In this document: piece by piece, positions 34,478 to 41,811 of the stretch
Layout: each line of letters begins with the position of its first letter
Numbering within the stretch: position 1 is the first letter of the stretch
Source of the DNA: Candidatus Eiseniibacteriota bacterium
Lineage (GTDB): Bacteria; Eisenbacteria; RBG-16-71-46; SZUA-252
Assembly (NCBI GenBank): GCA_005893265.1
Contig: VBOX01000090.1
Location: forward strand, 1 to 50,051
Length of the DNA stretch: 50,051 nucleotides
Direction of reading: 5' to 3'
Made by a program: the position numbers and the translations under genes
Notes under the pieces: model-generated
What the model saw: only the letters and a program-made list of their open reading frames with translations
The model's database searches: none
Told to the model about the DNA's origin: nothing

Positions 34478-35221
34478 CTACTCGCCCTTCTTCTTTCCCG
34501 TCACGAGGCGGACGAGCATTCGAACGGGATCGTAGTGGTCGTCGACCACCCGCTCCTTGAGCGGGATGATCGCATTGTCGGTAATCGTGATGTCCTCCGG
34601 GCAGACCTCGGTGCAGCACTTCGTGATATTGCACAGCCCGATCCCCGCGTCCTCTTTCAGAAACTTGGTCCGGTTGAGCGCGTCCATCGGGTGCATCTCG
34701 AGCCCCGCCACGCGCACCAGGAAGCGCGGGCCCGCGAAGGCGTCCGTGCGACCGTGGGAGCGCAGCACGTGACATACGTCCTGGCAGAGGAAACATTCGA
34801 TGCACTTGCGGAACTCCTGCACGCGGTCGACGTCTTCCTGCTTCCAGCGCCATTCCGCGTTCGGCTTCGGCGTGAAGGGCGGGATCCTCTTGTTCACCTC
34901 GTAGTTCCATTGTACGTCCGTCACGAGATCCTTGACGATCGGGAATGCCTTCAGCGGTTGCACGACCACCGGTTGACCGGGCGGGAGCGCATCCATCCGC
35001 GTCTTGCACAGGAGCTTCGGTTTTCCGTTCACCTCCGCGCTGCACGATCCGCACTTCGCCGCCTTGCAGTTCCACCGCACCGCGAGATCCGGCGCCTGAT
35101 GCCCCTGAATGTGGTGAATCGCGTCGAGCACCACCATGCCTTCCTCGAGAGGCACACGGTACTCCTTGAGCCCGCCGCCCGAGGCGTCGCCGCGATAGAC
35201 GTGCAGAACCGCTTCCGGCAC
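34478..35221 (-). CDS. sdhB: succinate dehydrogenase/fumarate reductase iron-sulfur subunit
   Basis: A 247-residue electron-transfer subunit of complex II. The 2Fe-2S site is in CKAAKCGSCSAEVNGKPKLLC; the 4Fe-4S and 3Fe-4S sites are in CIECFLCQDVC and CNITKCCTEVCPED. GTG 35221 is chosen because GGAGG is five bases upstream; a TTG at 35233 directly after the sdhA stop would add four residues. The order sdhC-sdhA-sdhB and the B subunit's length match complex II of the non-enterobacterial kind. It passes electrons from FAD in SdhA to quinone. Confidence 0.95.
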   Translation of the reverse strand: MPEAVLHVYRGDASGGGLKEYRVPLEEGMVVLDAIHHIQGHQAPDLAVRWNCKAAKCGSCSAEVNGKPKLLCKTRMDALPPGQPVVVQPLKAFPIVKDLVTDVQWNYEVNKRIPPFTPKPNAEWRWKQEDVDRVQEFRKCIECFLCQDVCHVLRSHGRTDAFAGPRFLVRVAGLEMHPMDALNRTKFLKEDAGIGLCNITKCCTEVCPEDITITDNAIIPLKERVVDDHYDPVRMLVRLVTGKKKGE

Positions 35222-35233
35222 GCTTCCCTCCAA

Positions 35234-36970
35234 TCAGGACTGGACGCCCGCGGGCTCCGTCGCAAAAAGCGCGCGGAGCTCGTCCGGCATCCGGGGTAGG
35301 GGAGACTGCGAGACCCGAACGGCTTCGCCGTCCAGGGTCGCGACGCTGTTCACGTCGCCGAGCTCGGGATTGAGGTTCGGATAATCGAGCCTCGCGTGCG
35401 CGCCGCGGCTCTCCCGGCGCTGAAGCGCGCACCTGGCGATCGCCTCGCTGATCGTCAGCATGTTCCTCAGGTCGTGCGCCAGATGCCACCCCGGGTTGAA
35501 GGCTCGGGAGCCCTCGACCCGAACCGCGTTGGCCTCGGCTTGGAGCTTCACGATCTCCTCGATCCCCTTCATGAGATCCTGTTCGGTGCGGAAGATTCCG
35601 ACGAGCGAATGCATGGACTGCTGCAATCTCCGGTGGATCGAATAGGGATCCGGTCCGCTCGCGCGCTCGAAAGGCTCGAGCAGCTCACGCTCCGCAGCCG
35701 CGACCTGAGCCGGATCGACCACCCCATGCCCGGGAGCCTTGGCCGCGTAGGCCGCGGAGCCCGCGCCCGCGCGCCTGCCGAACACGAGGAGATCGGAAAG
35801 GGAGTTTCCCCCAAGCCGGTTCGCGCCGTGCATGCCCCCCGAGGCCTCGCCTGCCGCGAAGAGACCGGGCACGGTCGCGGCGCCCGTATCCGCGTCCACC
35901 CGGACGCCGCCCATGATGTAGTGCACCGTCGGCCCGACTTCCATCGGGCTCTTCGTGATGTCGATGTTCGCGAATTCCATGAACTGGTGGTACATCGACG
36001 GGAGCTTCTTCTTCACCATCTCGGGGGGCTTGTGGGAGATATCCAGGAACGCGCCCCCGTGAGGGCTTCCGCGCCCCTCCTTGACCTCGGTGTAGATGGC
36101 CCGCGCCACCATATCCCTCGTCGATAGCTCCATCCGCTTCGGGTCGTATCGCTCCATGAAGCGCTCGCCCGTGGCGTTCCGGAGCAGACCGCCCTCGCCG
36201 CGCACGGCCTCCGTGACGAGGAGCCCCTGCACACCCGGGGGCCATACCATCCCAGTGGGATGGAACTGGACGAACTCCATGTCGATCAGCTCCGCCCCCG
36301 CGCCCAACGCGAGGGCGTGGCCGTCGCCGGTGTATTCCCATGAGTTCGACGTGATCGTATAGGCCTTTCCAATCCCTCCGGTCGCGAGAACGACGGATTT
36401 CGCGCGGAACAGGACGAAGCGGCCCGTCTCCCGCCAGTACGCAAAGGCCCCCACAACGCGGGAATCCTGCTTCAAGAGCTTCGTGACCGTGCACTCCATG
36501 TAGACCTCGAGCCCCTGATGGACGCCGAAGTCTTGCAGTGTCCGGATCATTTCCAGGCCGGTGCGGTCGCCCACGTGCGCCAGACGCGGTGAGGAGTGAC
36601 CGCCGAAATTCCGCTGGAGGATCCGGCCGTCCCGGGTCCGATCGAACACGGCGCCCCATCGCTCGAGCTCGCGGACGCGATCGGGGGCTTCCTGCGCGTG
36701 GAGCTGCGCCATGCGCCAGTTGTTCAGCATCTTTCCACCGAGCATCGTGTCCTTGAAGTGGACCTTCCAGGAGTCGCTCGGATCGACGTGGGCGAGCGCC
36801 GCGGCGACCCCTCCCTCGGCCATGACCGTGTGCGCCTTCCCGAGCAGCGATTTGCAGACCACGCCCACCCGCGCGCCCTGCGCCGAAGCCTCGATCGCCG
36901 CGCGGAGCCCCGCCCCGCCCGCGCCGATCACGAGCACGTCGACGTCGTGCGATTCGTACCGCTCGCTCAC
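35234..36970 (-). CDS. sdhA: succinate dehydrogenase/fumarate reductase flavoprotein subunit
   Basis: A 578-residue flavoprotein that oxidises succinate to fumarate. FAD dinucleotide fold GAGGAGLRAA (residues 17-26); H47 in KAHTVMAEGG is at the position of covalent FAD attachment; the substrate segment FVQFHPTGMVWPPG and the catalytic Arg region GLLVTEAVRGEGG are present, as is GEASGGMHGANRLGGNSL. GTG 36970 overlaps the sdhC stop by GTGA, and the usual VDVLVIGAGGAG N-terminus then starts at residue 9. The reaction direction (succinate or fumarate) is not readable from sequence. Confidence 0.96.
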   Translation of the reverse strand: MSERYESHDVDVLVIGAGGAGLRAAIEASAQGARVGVVCKSLLGKAHTVMAEGGVAAALAHVDPSDSWKVHFKDTMLGGKMLNNWRMAQLHAQEAPDRVRELERWGAVFDRTRDGRILQRNFGGHSSPRLAHVGDRTGLEMIRTLQDFGVHQGLEVYMECTVTKLLKQDSRVVGAFAYWRETGRFVLFRAKSVVLATGGIGKAYTITSNSWEYTGDGHALALGAGAELIDMEFVQFHPTGMVWPPGVQGLLVTEAVRGEGGLLRNATGERFMERYDPKRMELSTRDMVARAIYTEVKEGRGSPHGGAFLDISHKPPEMVKKKLPSMYHQFMEFANIDITKSPMEVGPTVHYIMGGVRVDADTGAATVPGLFAAGEASGGMHGANRLGGNSLSDLLVFGRRAGAGSAAYAAKAPGHGVVDPAQVAAAERELLEPFERASGPDPYSIHRRLQQSMHSLVGIFRTEQDLMKGIEEIVKLQAEANAVRVEGSRAFNPGWHLAHDLRNMLTISEAIARCALQRRESRGAHARLDYPNLNPELGDVNSVATLDGEAVRVSQSPLPRMPDELRALFATEPAGVQS

Positions 36971-37719
36971 AGGAGCCTCACGTCGTGGAAGACGCCCATC
37001 GAGAGAAGGCGCACGTAGAAGTCCGCGAAACAGACGGAGACGAGCGAGATCCATGCGAATCCCATGTGATGCTCGTTCAGCGCCGATACGCCCAGCCAGG
37101 CGCCGTGGCGCCCGCGCGCGGCCGCGGTGCAGGAGAAGCAATCGAGCTTTCCGCCGACCAGGTGCCGGAAGGAATGGCAGGAAAAAGTGTACAGGGTCAG
37201 CGTTCCCGTGCTCGCGAGGATCACGAGCGTCCCGAGACCGACCCCGAACCGCCCGTCGAACCAGAACGCGTCCCACACATCGTGCCAGAGGAAGAAGAGC
37301 CAGAGGAACGCGAGGTAGAAGGCGAAGCGGTGGAGGTTCTGGAGCACGAAAGGAAACCCGGTTTCCCCTGTGTACTTGCCTCGGTTGAGCTCGCCGACCG
37401 CGCACGCCACGGGGTCGAGGAAAAACGCGCGGTAATAGGCCTTTCTATAGTAGTAACACGTAGAGCGGAAGAGGAGCGGCGGGATCAGAATGAGGAGCGC
37501 GGGGGAAAGCGGCCACCAGGGAGCCGCGATCTTCGGGGAGTAGAGCGGCGAGAGATACCTGCCGAACTCGAAGTGGGTGCCCTGCAGGGCCGCCCAGGTC
37601 GCGTAACCTCCCAGCAAAAGCAAACCTGCCGCGACCAGCCCCGGCGCCAGCCACCACGAATCCCGCCGGCTCGTGGACCCGAAATGCTCCCGCGACGCAG
37701 CGTGTGCCGTTTCCGCCAT
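36967..37719 (-). CDS. sdhC: succinate dehydrogenase membrane (cytochrome b-like) subunit
   Basis: A 250-residue protein with five to six membrane helices (first at about 25-45) and several His in or near helices (LHRFAFYLAFLWLFFLWHD, SCHSFRHLVGG, NEHHMGFAWISL), suitable as heme or quinone ligands. It is the membrane anchor of complex II. It is longer than the short SdhC/SdhD pair of Proteobacteria and probably serves as a single fused anchor. The call leans on its place directly before sdhA with a GTGA overlap; similarity to a named family is weaker. Confidence 0.82.
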   Translation of the reverse strand: MAETAHAASREHFGSTSRRDSWWLAPGLVAAGLLLLGGYATWAALQGTHFEFGRYLSPLYSPKIAAPWWPLSPALLILIPPLLFRSTCYYYRKAYYRAFFLDPVACAVGELNRGKYTGETGFPFVLQNLHRFAFYLAFLWLFFLWHDVWDAFWFDGRFGVGLGTLVILASTGTLTLYTFSCHSFRHLVGGKLDCFSCTAAARGRHGAWLGVSALNEHHMGFAWISLVSVCFADFYVRLLSMGVFHDVRLL

Positions 37720-37770
37720 TCAGGCCTCCATCGAACGCGTGATTCCACAGCAGAGACGGTCGAGCGAGCG

Positions 37771-37779
37771 AGTCTAGCA
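37771..37779 (-). promoter_or_regulatory. extended -10 promoter candidate for sdhCAB
   Basis: On the minus strand TGCTAGACT (37779-37771) is an extended -10 (TG-n-TAGACT). No good -35 is found at the right distance (TTTATT is the nearest). The start site would be about 45 bases before the sdhC ATG. Confidence 0.35.
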
Positions 37780-37986
37780 CGGGCCCCCAGGGAAATAAAT
37801 CAGCCAGCGCGTCATCGGAGCCGCGCTGGCCGCACACTTTGGGACGTCGGGATTCCTTGGGATCCGGGGCTAAAATTTGCCACCGGGATCGTTCCCGATG
37901 CGGTCCCCACCCCTACTTCCGGGGCCATGTCGGCTCGATGCTCCCGCCGACTATCAGTAACGATATGCCGATCGTGGATTGAAGCA

Positions 37987-38016
37987 AGGGGCGGGCGCCT
38001 GAACGCGCCCGCCCCT
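37987..38016 (-). terminator. 12-bp GC hairpin after the zinc-finger-like gene
   Basis: AGGGGCGGGCGC (37987-37998) pairs perfectly with GCGCCCGCCCCT (38005-38016) around a CTGAAC loop, 40 bases after the stop at 38056 on the minus strand. No T-run follows, so it may act as a 3' stabiliser or a factor-assisted terminator. Confidence 0.6.
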
Positions 38017-38055
38017 ACGGAGAGTGACCTGCCTCGCAGTTAGGGTTTGGGGATC

Positions 38056-38697
38056 CTACTCGTCGTAGCCGTAGTCATCTTCATCATCGGACTGGTACGG
38101 CCCGTCCCAGTCCGAGTCGTAGTTGTCGTCCCAGTTGGACGCCTGGATGGTGTATTCGTCAGGGGCGTGATCACAGTGCGCGACGTGCGCAGCATAGTCA
38201 TCATAGGTATCGAACCGCGCGTCGCAGAAATTGCACCCATAGAGGTAGTGCGGGCGCACGATCCGCGTGTGGAAGTTGATTCCACCAATGCACGCGTCGG
38301 CCGCAATGAAATACCGGACGGGCCGCACGTACAGGCTACCGCGGTAGAACCTCGGTTGGACGAAGACCCGGCGGGCGCGGAAGTAGGCGCCATGACCCCG
38401 GTCACGGATCACGATGACGTCCCGGCGAACCGGCACGCCGCGCCACGAGCGGTAGCCCCGGCCGTTCCAGCCCCGGTCGCCCCAGGCCCTCCGATCAGGG
38501 CTTCCCCGGTCACCCCGCGTGCCCTGGTCATTCCACCCGTTTCCGCGCTCCCGCTTCTCGATCCTCCGGTCCCCTTCCTTTGGTGTCCACCACTTGCCTT
38601 GATCAGCTTGGGCGAGAAGGGGAGTCCCCAGGAGAATCGTGACGCCGAGGGCGCTCACGACTGCCGTCCGCATTTTGTATCGCCATCTTGCGATCAT
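38056..38697 (-). CDS. exported protein with C2H2-like zinc-finger motif and acidic tail
   Basis: A 213-residue protein with a signal peptide (about 10-32, LLAQADQG). A long Arg/Gly/Trp-rich low-complexity part follows (NGWNDQGTRGDRG, RGWNGRGYRSWRG), then a small folded region with CNFCDARFDTYDDYAAHVAHC (about 168-187): Cys-x2-Cys, 12 residues, then His-x2-His and Cys, the spacing of a zinc finger. The last 24 residues are strongly acidic (DDNYDSDWDGPYQSDDEDD). AAGGAG lies eight bases before ATG 38697. I know of no named family; metal or surface binding is a guess. Confidence 0.68.
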   Translation of the reverse strand: MIARWRYKMRTAVVSALGVTILLGTPLLAQADQGKWWTPKEGDRRIEKRERGNGWNDQGTRGDRGSPDRRAWGDRGWNGRGYRSWRGVPVRRDVIVIRDRGHGAYFRARRVFVQPRFYRGSLYVRPVRYFIAADACIGGINFHTRIVRPHYLYGCNFCDARFDTYDDYAAHVAHCDHAPDEYTIQASNWDDNYDSDWDGPYQSDDEDDYGYDE

Positions 38698-38986
38698 GAG
38701 AACCACTCCTTTCCGGCGTGTGGGGAGCCCCCCCATCACGTCCGAGGGAGGCCAAAGCAACCCGCGTGCCCGGAAGATGGCGGAACCATAAGTGCCAGGG
38801 ATCACATTGGTTGGGCGTTCAGCTCAACCACATGCAGCCGCCGGGCCCGTGACGGTGGGAAAACATGGTCGCGGTTCAGCCACACCCCTTCCAAGGCTCA
38901 ACTGAGGGACCCATTCTGCCGATAGAGAGACGAGTGCCGGACGGGGCCGGCGCTTCCCTGCCTAACCAAACCAAAGGAGTCACTCC

Positions 38987-39574
38987 ATGGCTTCACTGAA
39001 CGAGAGCGAACGCACGGAATATGCCGCCCTCATGAGTCGCGGGCGCGATGCGGAGCGCACGAGCCATTTCTGCTGGATCGCCTCCGGCGTTGCGGCCACG
39101 GTGCTCCTGTCCTGGGCCATCGCCGCGCGTAGGCCCCCCCTCATGCTTCCGGTCATCTTTGCCGTCGCCTACGGCTTCTATACGACCATCCACGGGCGGC
39201 AGCAGACGCGCTTGATCGCCGGTTATGTGAAGGAGTTCTTCGAGGGGCGTGACGCCGGTGGTCCACAGTGGTTCACGCGCCTAGGGCACCTCGAGATCAT
39301 GCCGGGGTTCAGCCCGTCCATGAGCGATTGGCTTTCAACGGGGCTTGCGAACGCCGTTGTGGTGATCGCGATCGTATTCGCGTGGCTCTTTGCATCCGCC
39401 GCCCCGCGCGGTGAGCTTTACGCCGGGATCGTGACGGGCTGCGGGATCCTCTTCGCGATCCATTCGATCTCCGAGACGACCCGCCTGCGCCAGAGCGACG
39501 CGGCTTCGTTTTGGCGTCAAGTGAGCGCGGGTCCGGTTGAGGCGCGCCGCCAGACGCGGGTCGTAGTGAGGTAG
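38987..39574 (+). CDS. four-helix membrane protein, unknown family
   Basis: A 195-residue protein with a charged N-terminus (NESERTEYAALMSRGRDAERT) and four predicted membrane helices in two pairs (about 28-46, 51-68, 120-138, 145-162), separated by a polar region of about 50 residues that includes EFFEGRDAGGPQWFTRLG. AAGGAG is eight bases before the ATG. It stands alone and converges on the HupE gene 30 bases away. Function unknown. Confidence 0.7.
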   Translation: MASLNESERTEYAALMSRGRDAERTSHFCWIASGVAATVLLSWAIAARRPPLMLPVIFAVAYGFYTTIHGRQQTRLIAGYVKEFFEGRDAGGPQWFTRLGHLEIMPGFSPSMSDWLSTGLANAVVVIAIVFAWLFASAAPRGELYAGIVTGCGILFAIHSISETTRLRQSDAASFWRQVSAGPVEARRQTRVVVR

Positions 39575-39604
39575 TTCGGGGGAACGTTACACCGGGGTTG
39601 GTGT

Positions 39605-40729
39605 CTAGCTCGCCGGTAGCACTCGCTGCAGGAACCAGACCGCGCCCGCGAGAATTACGCACCAGGACCCCACCGCGACGACGCGGCGCGACCATGCGTC
39701 GCTCGATGACTTGAGCAGGGCGAGGAGCGGCGCTACCGAGAGCACGATCACGCTTTGCGCGACCTCGACCCCGCCGTTGAACGAGAAGAGTGCCCACGCG
39801 CGGGCCCCCGCGGGCAGCCCCAGCTCGCGGAGAACGCCGGCGAACCCGAACCCGTGGATCAATCCGAAGCCGAAGGCGATCAGCGCGCGTACGTCGCGAC
39901 CGTTACGGGACGCGAGGATGTTCTCCACGCCGATGAAGGCGATGGTGAGCGCGATCGCGGGCTCGACGATCCCGGGGGAGGGATTGAGGATGTCGAGGGT
40001 CGCCAGGGCGAGCGTGATGCTGTGGGCGACCGTAAAGGCGGTCACGATCTTGAGAAGTCTGGTGATGCTCCCGCCCAGGAGCAGAAGGCCGACGATGAAG
40101 AGCATGTGATCGGGGCCGATGAAGATGTGGTGGATTCCCTCGCCCACGAAGGTCGCGATCAACGCAAGGCGCCCCTGCCCGCCGCCCGAGAAATACTCCA
40201 CGTTCGACCGGGTCGCATCGAGAAGACCCTGGTAACGCAAACGTCCCGATTCGTAGACGTTGAGATACGTCACGTGCTGCAGGTCGTAGCGGAATAGCGC
40301 GCACGCGAGGTGGAGCTTTCCGGGGATCCGTTCCCACGGCAGCTCGAATCGCGCGACGACGCTCCGGCGGCCGGGAAGAGGCTCGATCCCTGTCCAGCGC
40401 GTTCGGAGACCCACGCCATCCGATCGAATCGCGAAACGGCTCGAGAGCAGGGCTTGGACCCTCGCTCCATAGCGGTCGAGAATCCCCTGGCGGAGCAGGG
40501 AGTCGGGCGCCGGGATGCCCAGCTCGTGCGCGATGTCGACGACGTGGGCCACCGCCTTTCCCTGAAGCTTGTGCTCATCCAGGCGCAGGTCGATGAAGCT
40601 GTAGGGCTGACTGTGCGCGAGCGCGCGGGTAGGGGTGACGGCGAGGAGGGCGAACGTGGCGAGGGCAAGTGCCTGGCCGAAAGTCGCCCGCGCGATCCGC
40701 GCGCCCGGACGGGCGAGGGAGCTTCTCAT
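39605..40729 (-). CDS. HupE/UreJ family membrane protein
   Basis: A 374-residue protein with a signal peptide (about 1-38, RALAHS), an extracytoplasmic beta-rich domain (40-180; SFIDLRLDEHKLQGKAVAH) and a C-terminal membrane part of about six helices starting with EGIHHIFIGPDHMLFIVGLLLL, the His/Asp signature of the HupE/UreJ family, plus HGFGFAGVL. Classical HupE proteins move nickel or cobalt for hydrogenase and urease; the long form with an outer domain is less studied. The ATG overlaps the stop of the DUF4198 gene (ATGA). Metal transport is likely but the metal is not known. Confidence 0.88.
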   Translation of the reverse strand: MRSSLARPGARIARATFGQALALATFALLAVTPTRALAHSQPYSFIDLRLDEHKLQGKAVAHVVDIAHELGIPAPDSLLRQGILDRYGARVQALLSSRFAIRSDGVGLRTRWTGIEPLPGRRSVVARFELPWERIPGKLHLACALFRYDLQHVTYLNVYESGRLRYQGLLDATRSNVEYFSGGGQGRLALIATFVGEGIHHIFIGPDHMLFIVGLLLLGGSITRLLKIVTAFTVAHSITLALATLDILNPSPGIVEPAIALTIAFIGVENILASRNGRDVRALIAFGFGLIHGFGFAGVLRELGLPAGARAWALFSFNGGVEVAQSVIVLSVAPLLALLKSSSDAWSRRVVAVGSWCVILAGAVWFLQRVLPAS

Positions 40730-41586
40730 CGGAGCGGCTCAGGCGCGAAGGTCAGCGAGGCCCAATAGCTCTCCCAGTCGGCGGCTTCGCGTTCGCGACA
40801 GGGCACCATGTGGACGACGCCGATGAGCCACTCGCCCACACCGGAGATGGGTATCGTCGCGATCCCCTCCCGGTCGCCGCGGGCCTGAGCCCGCGGCCCC
40901 GCCGAATCGCGCACGGCTTCGTTGCGCGGCGCCCACCCGCGTCCAAGCGGAGCGCACCAGGCGCGAACGAGCGCACCCGCCAGAGGTTTCCCTCGAAAGA
41001 GCACCCGGACCCTGAGGGGACTACCCACCGAGGGAGCGTCGAGGGGCACGACCTCGAGCGTGAGCCCGGCCGCGCGGAGCGCGCGCCTCCCGTCACCCCC
41101 GCCGATCCAGGTCTTGGCGCACCGTGCGTATCGCTCGCGCCCGTCTCCCGCCCCCGCGCCCAATTTCGCGCGCGCGGCGCGAGGCTGGGTCAACCCCTCG
41201 AGCTCCAGGTAGCGATCGAAATCGGAAGCGGGAAGGGTGAGCCGCGTGAATCCCGATTCGTAGGCCACCAGCGCGCCGCCGGCGTCCGCACCGATGAACC
41301 GCGCGAAGACAAGCTCGCCGTTCAACGTCGCCGGCCTGAGGTCGAGCTTCTTCGCGCCAAGAAGCTCGAAGGAGCGTGTGCGGGGCGCGGCATAGGGGCT
41401 TCCCTCCCCGCGGAATCCCGTTCCCACGAAGGCCGCGATCTCAAGCGTGTCCCCTTTGGATTGGCGGTAGCTGGAAGGGGAGAGCCAGAATTCATGCGCG
41501 CCCGCGGCTCGCGGCTGACCCGCGGCACCGAAGGCCGCGGCCAGCATCGCTCCTTGAATGACCCGTTGCCGGAATGTTCGTTTCAT
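40726..41586 (-). CDS. DUF4198-like periplasmic protein (possible metal-uptake accessory)
   Basis: A 286-residue exported protein: signal peptide about 1-30 (AAGAHEFWL), then AHEFWLSPSSYRQSKGDTLEI, which is the typical opening of DUF4198/NikM-like proteins, whose mature N-terminal His can bind metal. Later parts include SYWASLTF and the GEWLIGVVHMV strand common to the family. The family is linked to nickel/cobalt transporters and to uncharacterised TonB-linked uptake. It is translationally coupled to the HupE gene and divergent from the DUF4331 gene. Confidence 0.83.
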   Translation of the reverse strand: MKRTFRQRVIQGAMLAAAFGAAGQPRAAGAHEFWLSPSSYRQSKGDTLEIAAFVGTGFRGEGSPYAAPRTRSFELLGAKKLDLRPATLNGELVFARFIGADAGGALVAYESGFTRLTLPASDFDRYLELEGLTQPRAARAKLGAGAGDGRERYARCAKTWIGGGDGRRALRAAGLTLEVVPLDAPSVGSPLRVRVLFRGKPLAGALVRAWCAPLGRGWAPRNEAVRDSAGPRAQARGDREGIATIPISGVGEWLIGVVHMVPCREREAADWESYWASLTFAPEPLR

Positions 41587-41811
41587 CGCGGCCCCCTCGC
41601 ATCCTCTCTCGCCTGCCGGAACACCTCCATTACGGAGCGGAGAGCGCCGTGGATGAGCGGGGCCGTCCTTTTTCGGGACGCGGCACGTCGTGGGTTTTTT
41701 CCTCACCCCTCATCCGGCGATCGGGGTGCGCCGTAGTGGAGGTGTCAGGCCCGGAATCCCCGGGCCACCTTCACCCGGAGCCGCGCTTCGCGCGCCATGA
41801 GGGGGTTTCCC

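Larger units (their letters stand above)
37720..38055. other. 336-base intergenic region upstream of sdhC
   Basis: No gene is seen. It contains the probable sdh promoter (37771-37779) and a long hairpin (37987-38016) that closes the gene at 38056-38697. The rest shows no repeat or RNA structure that I can recognise. Confidence 0.5.
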
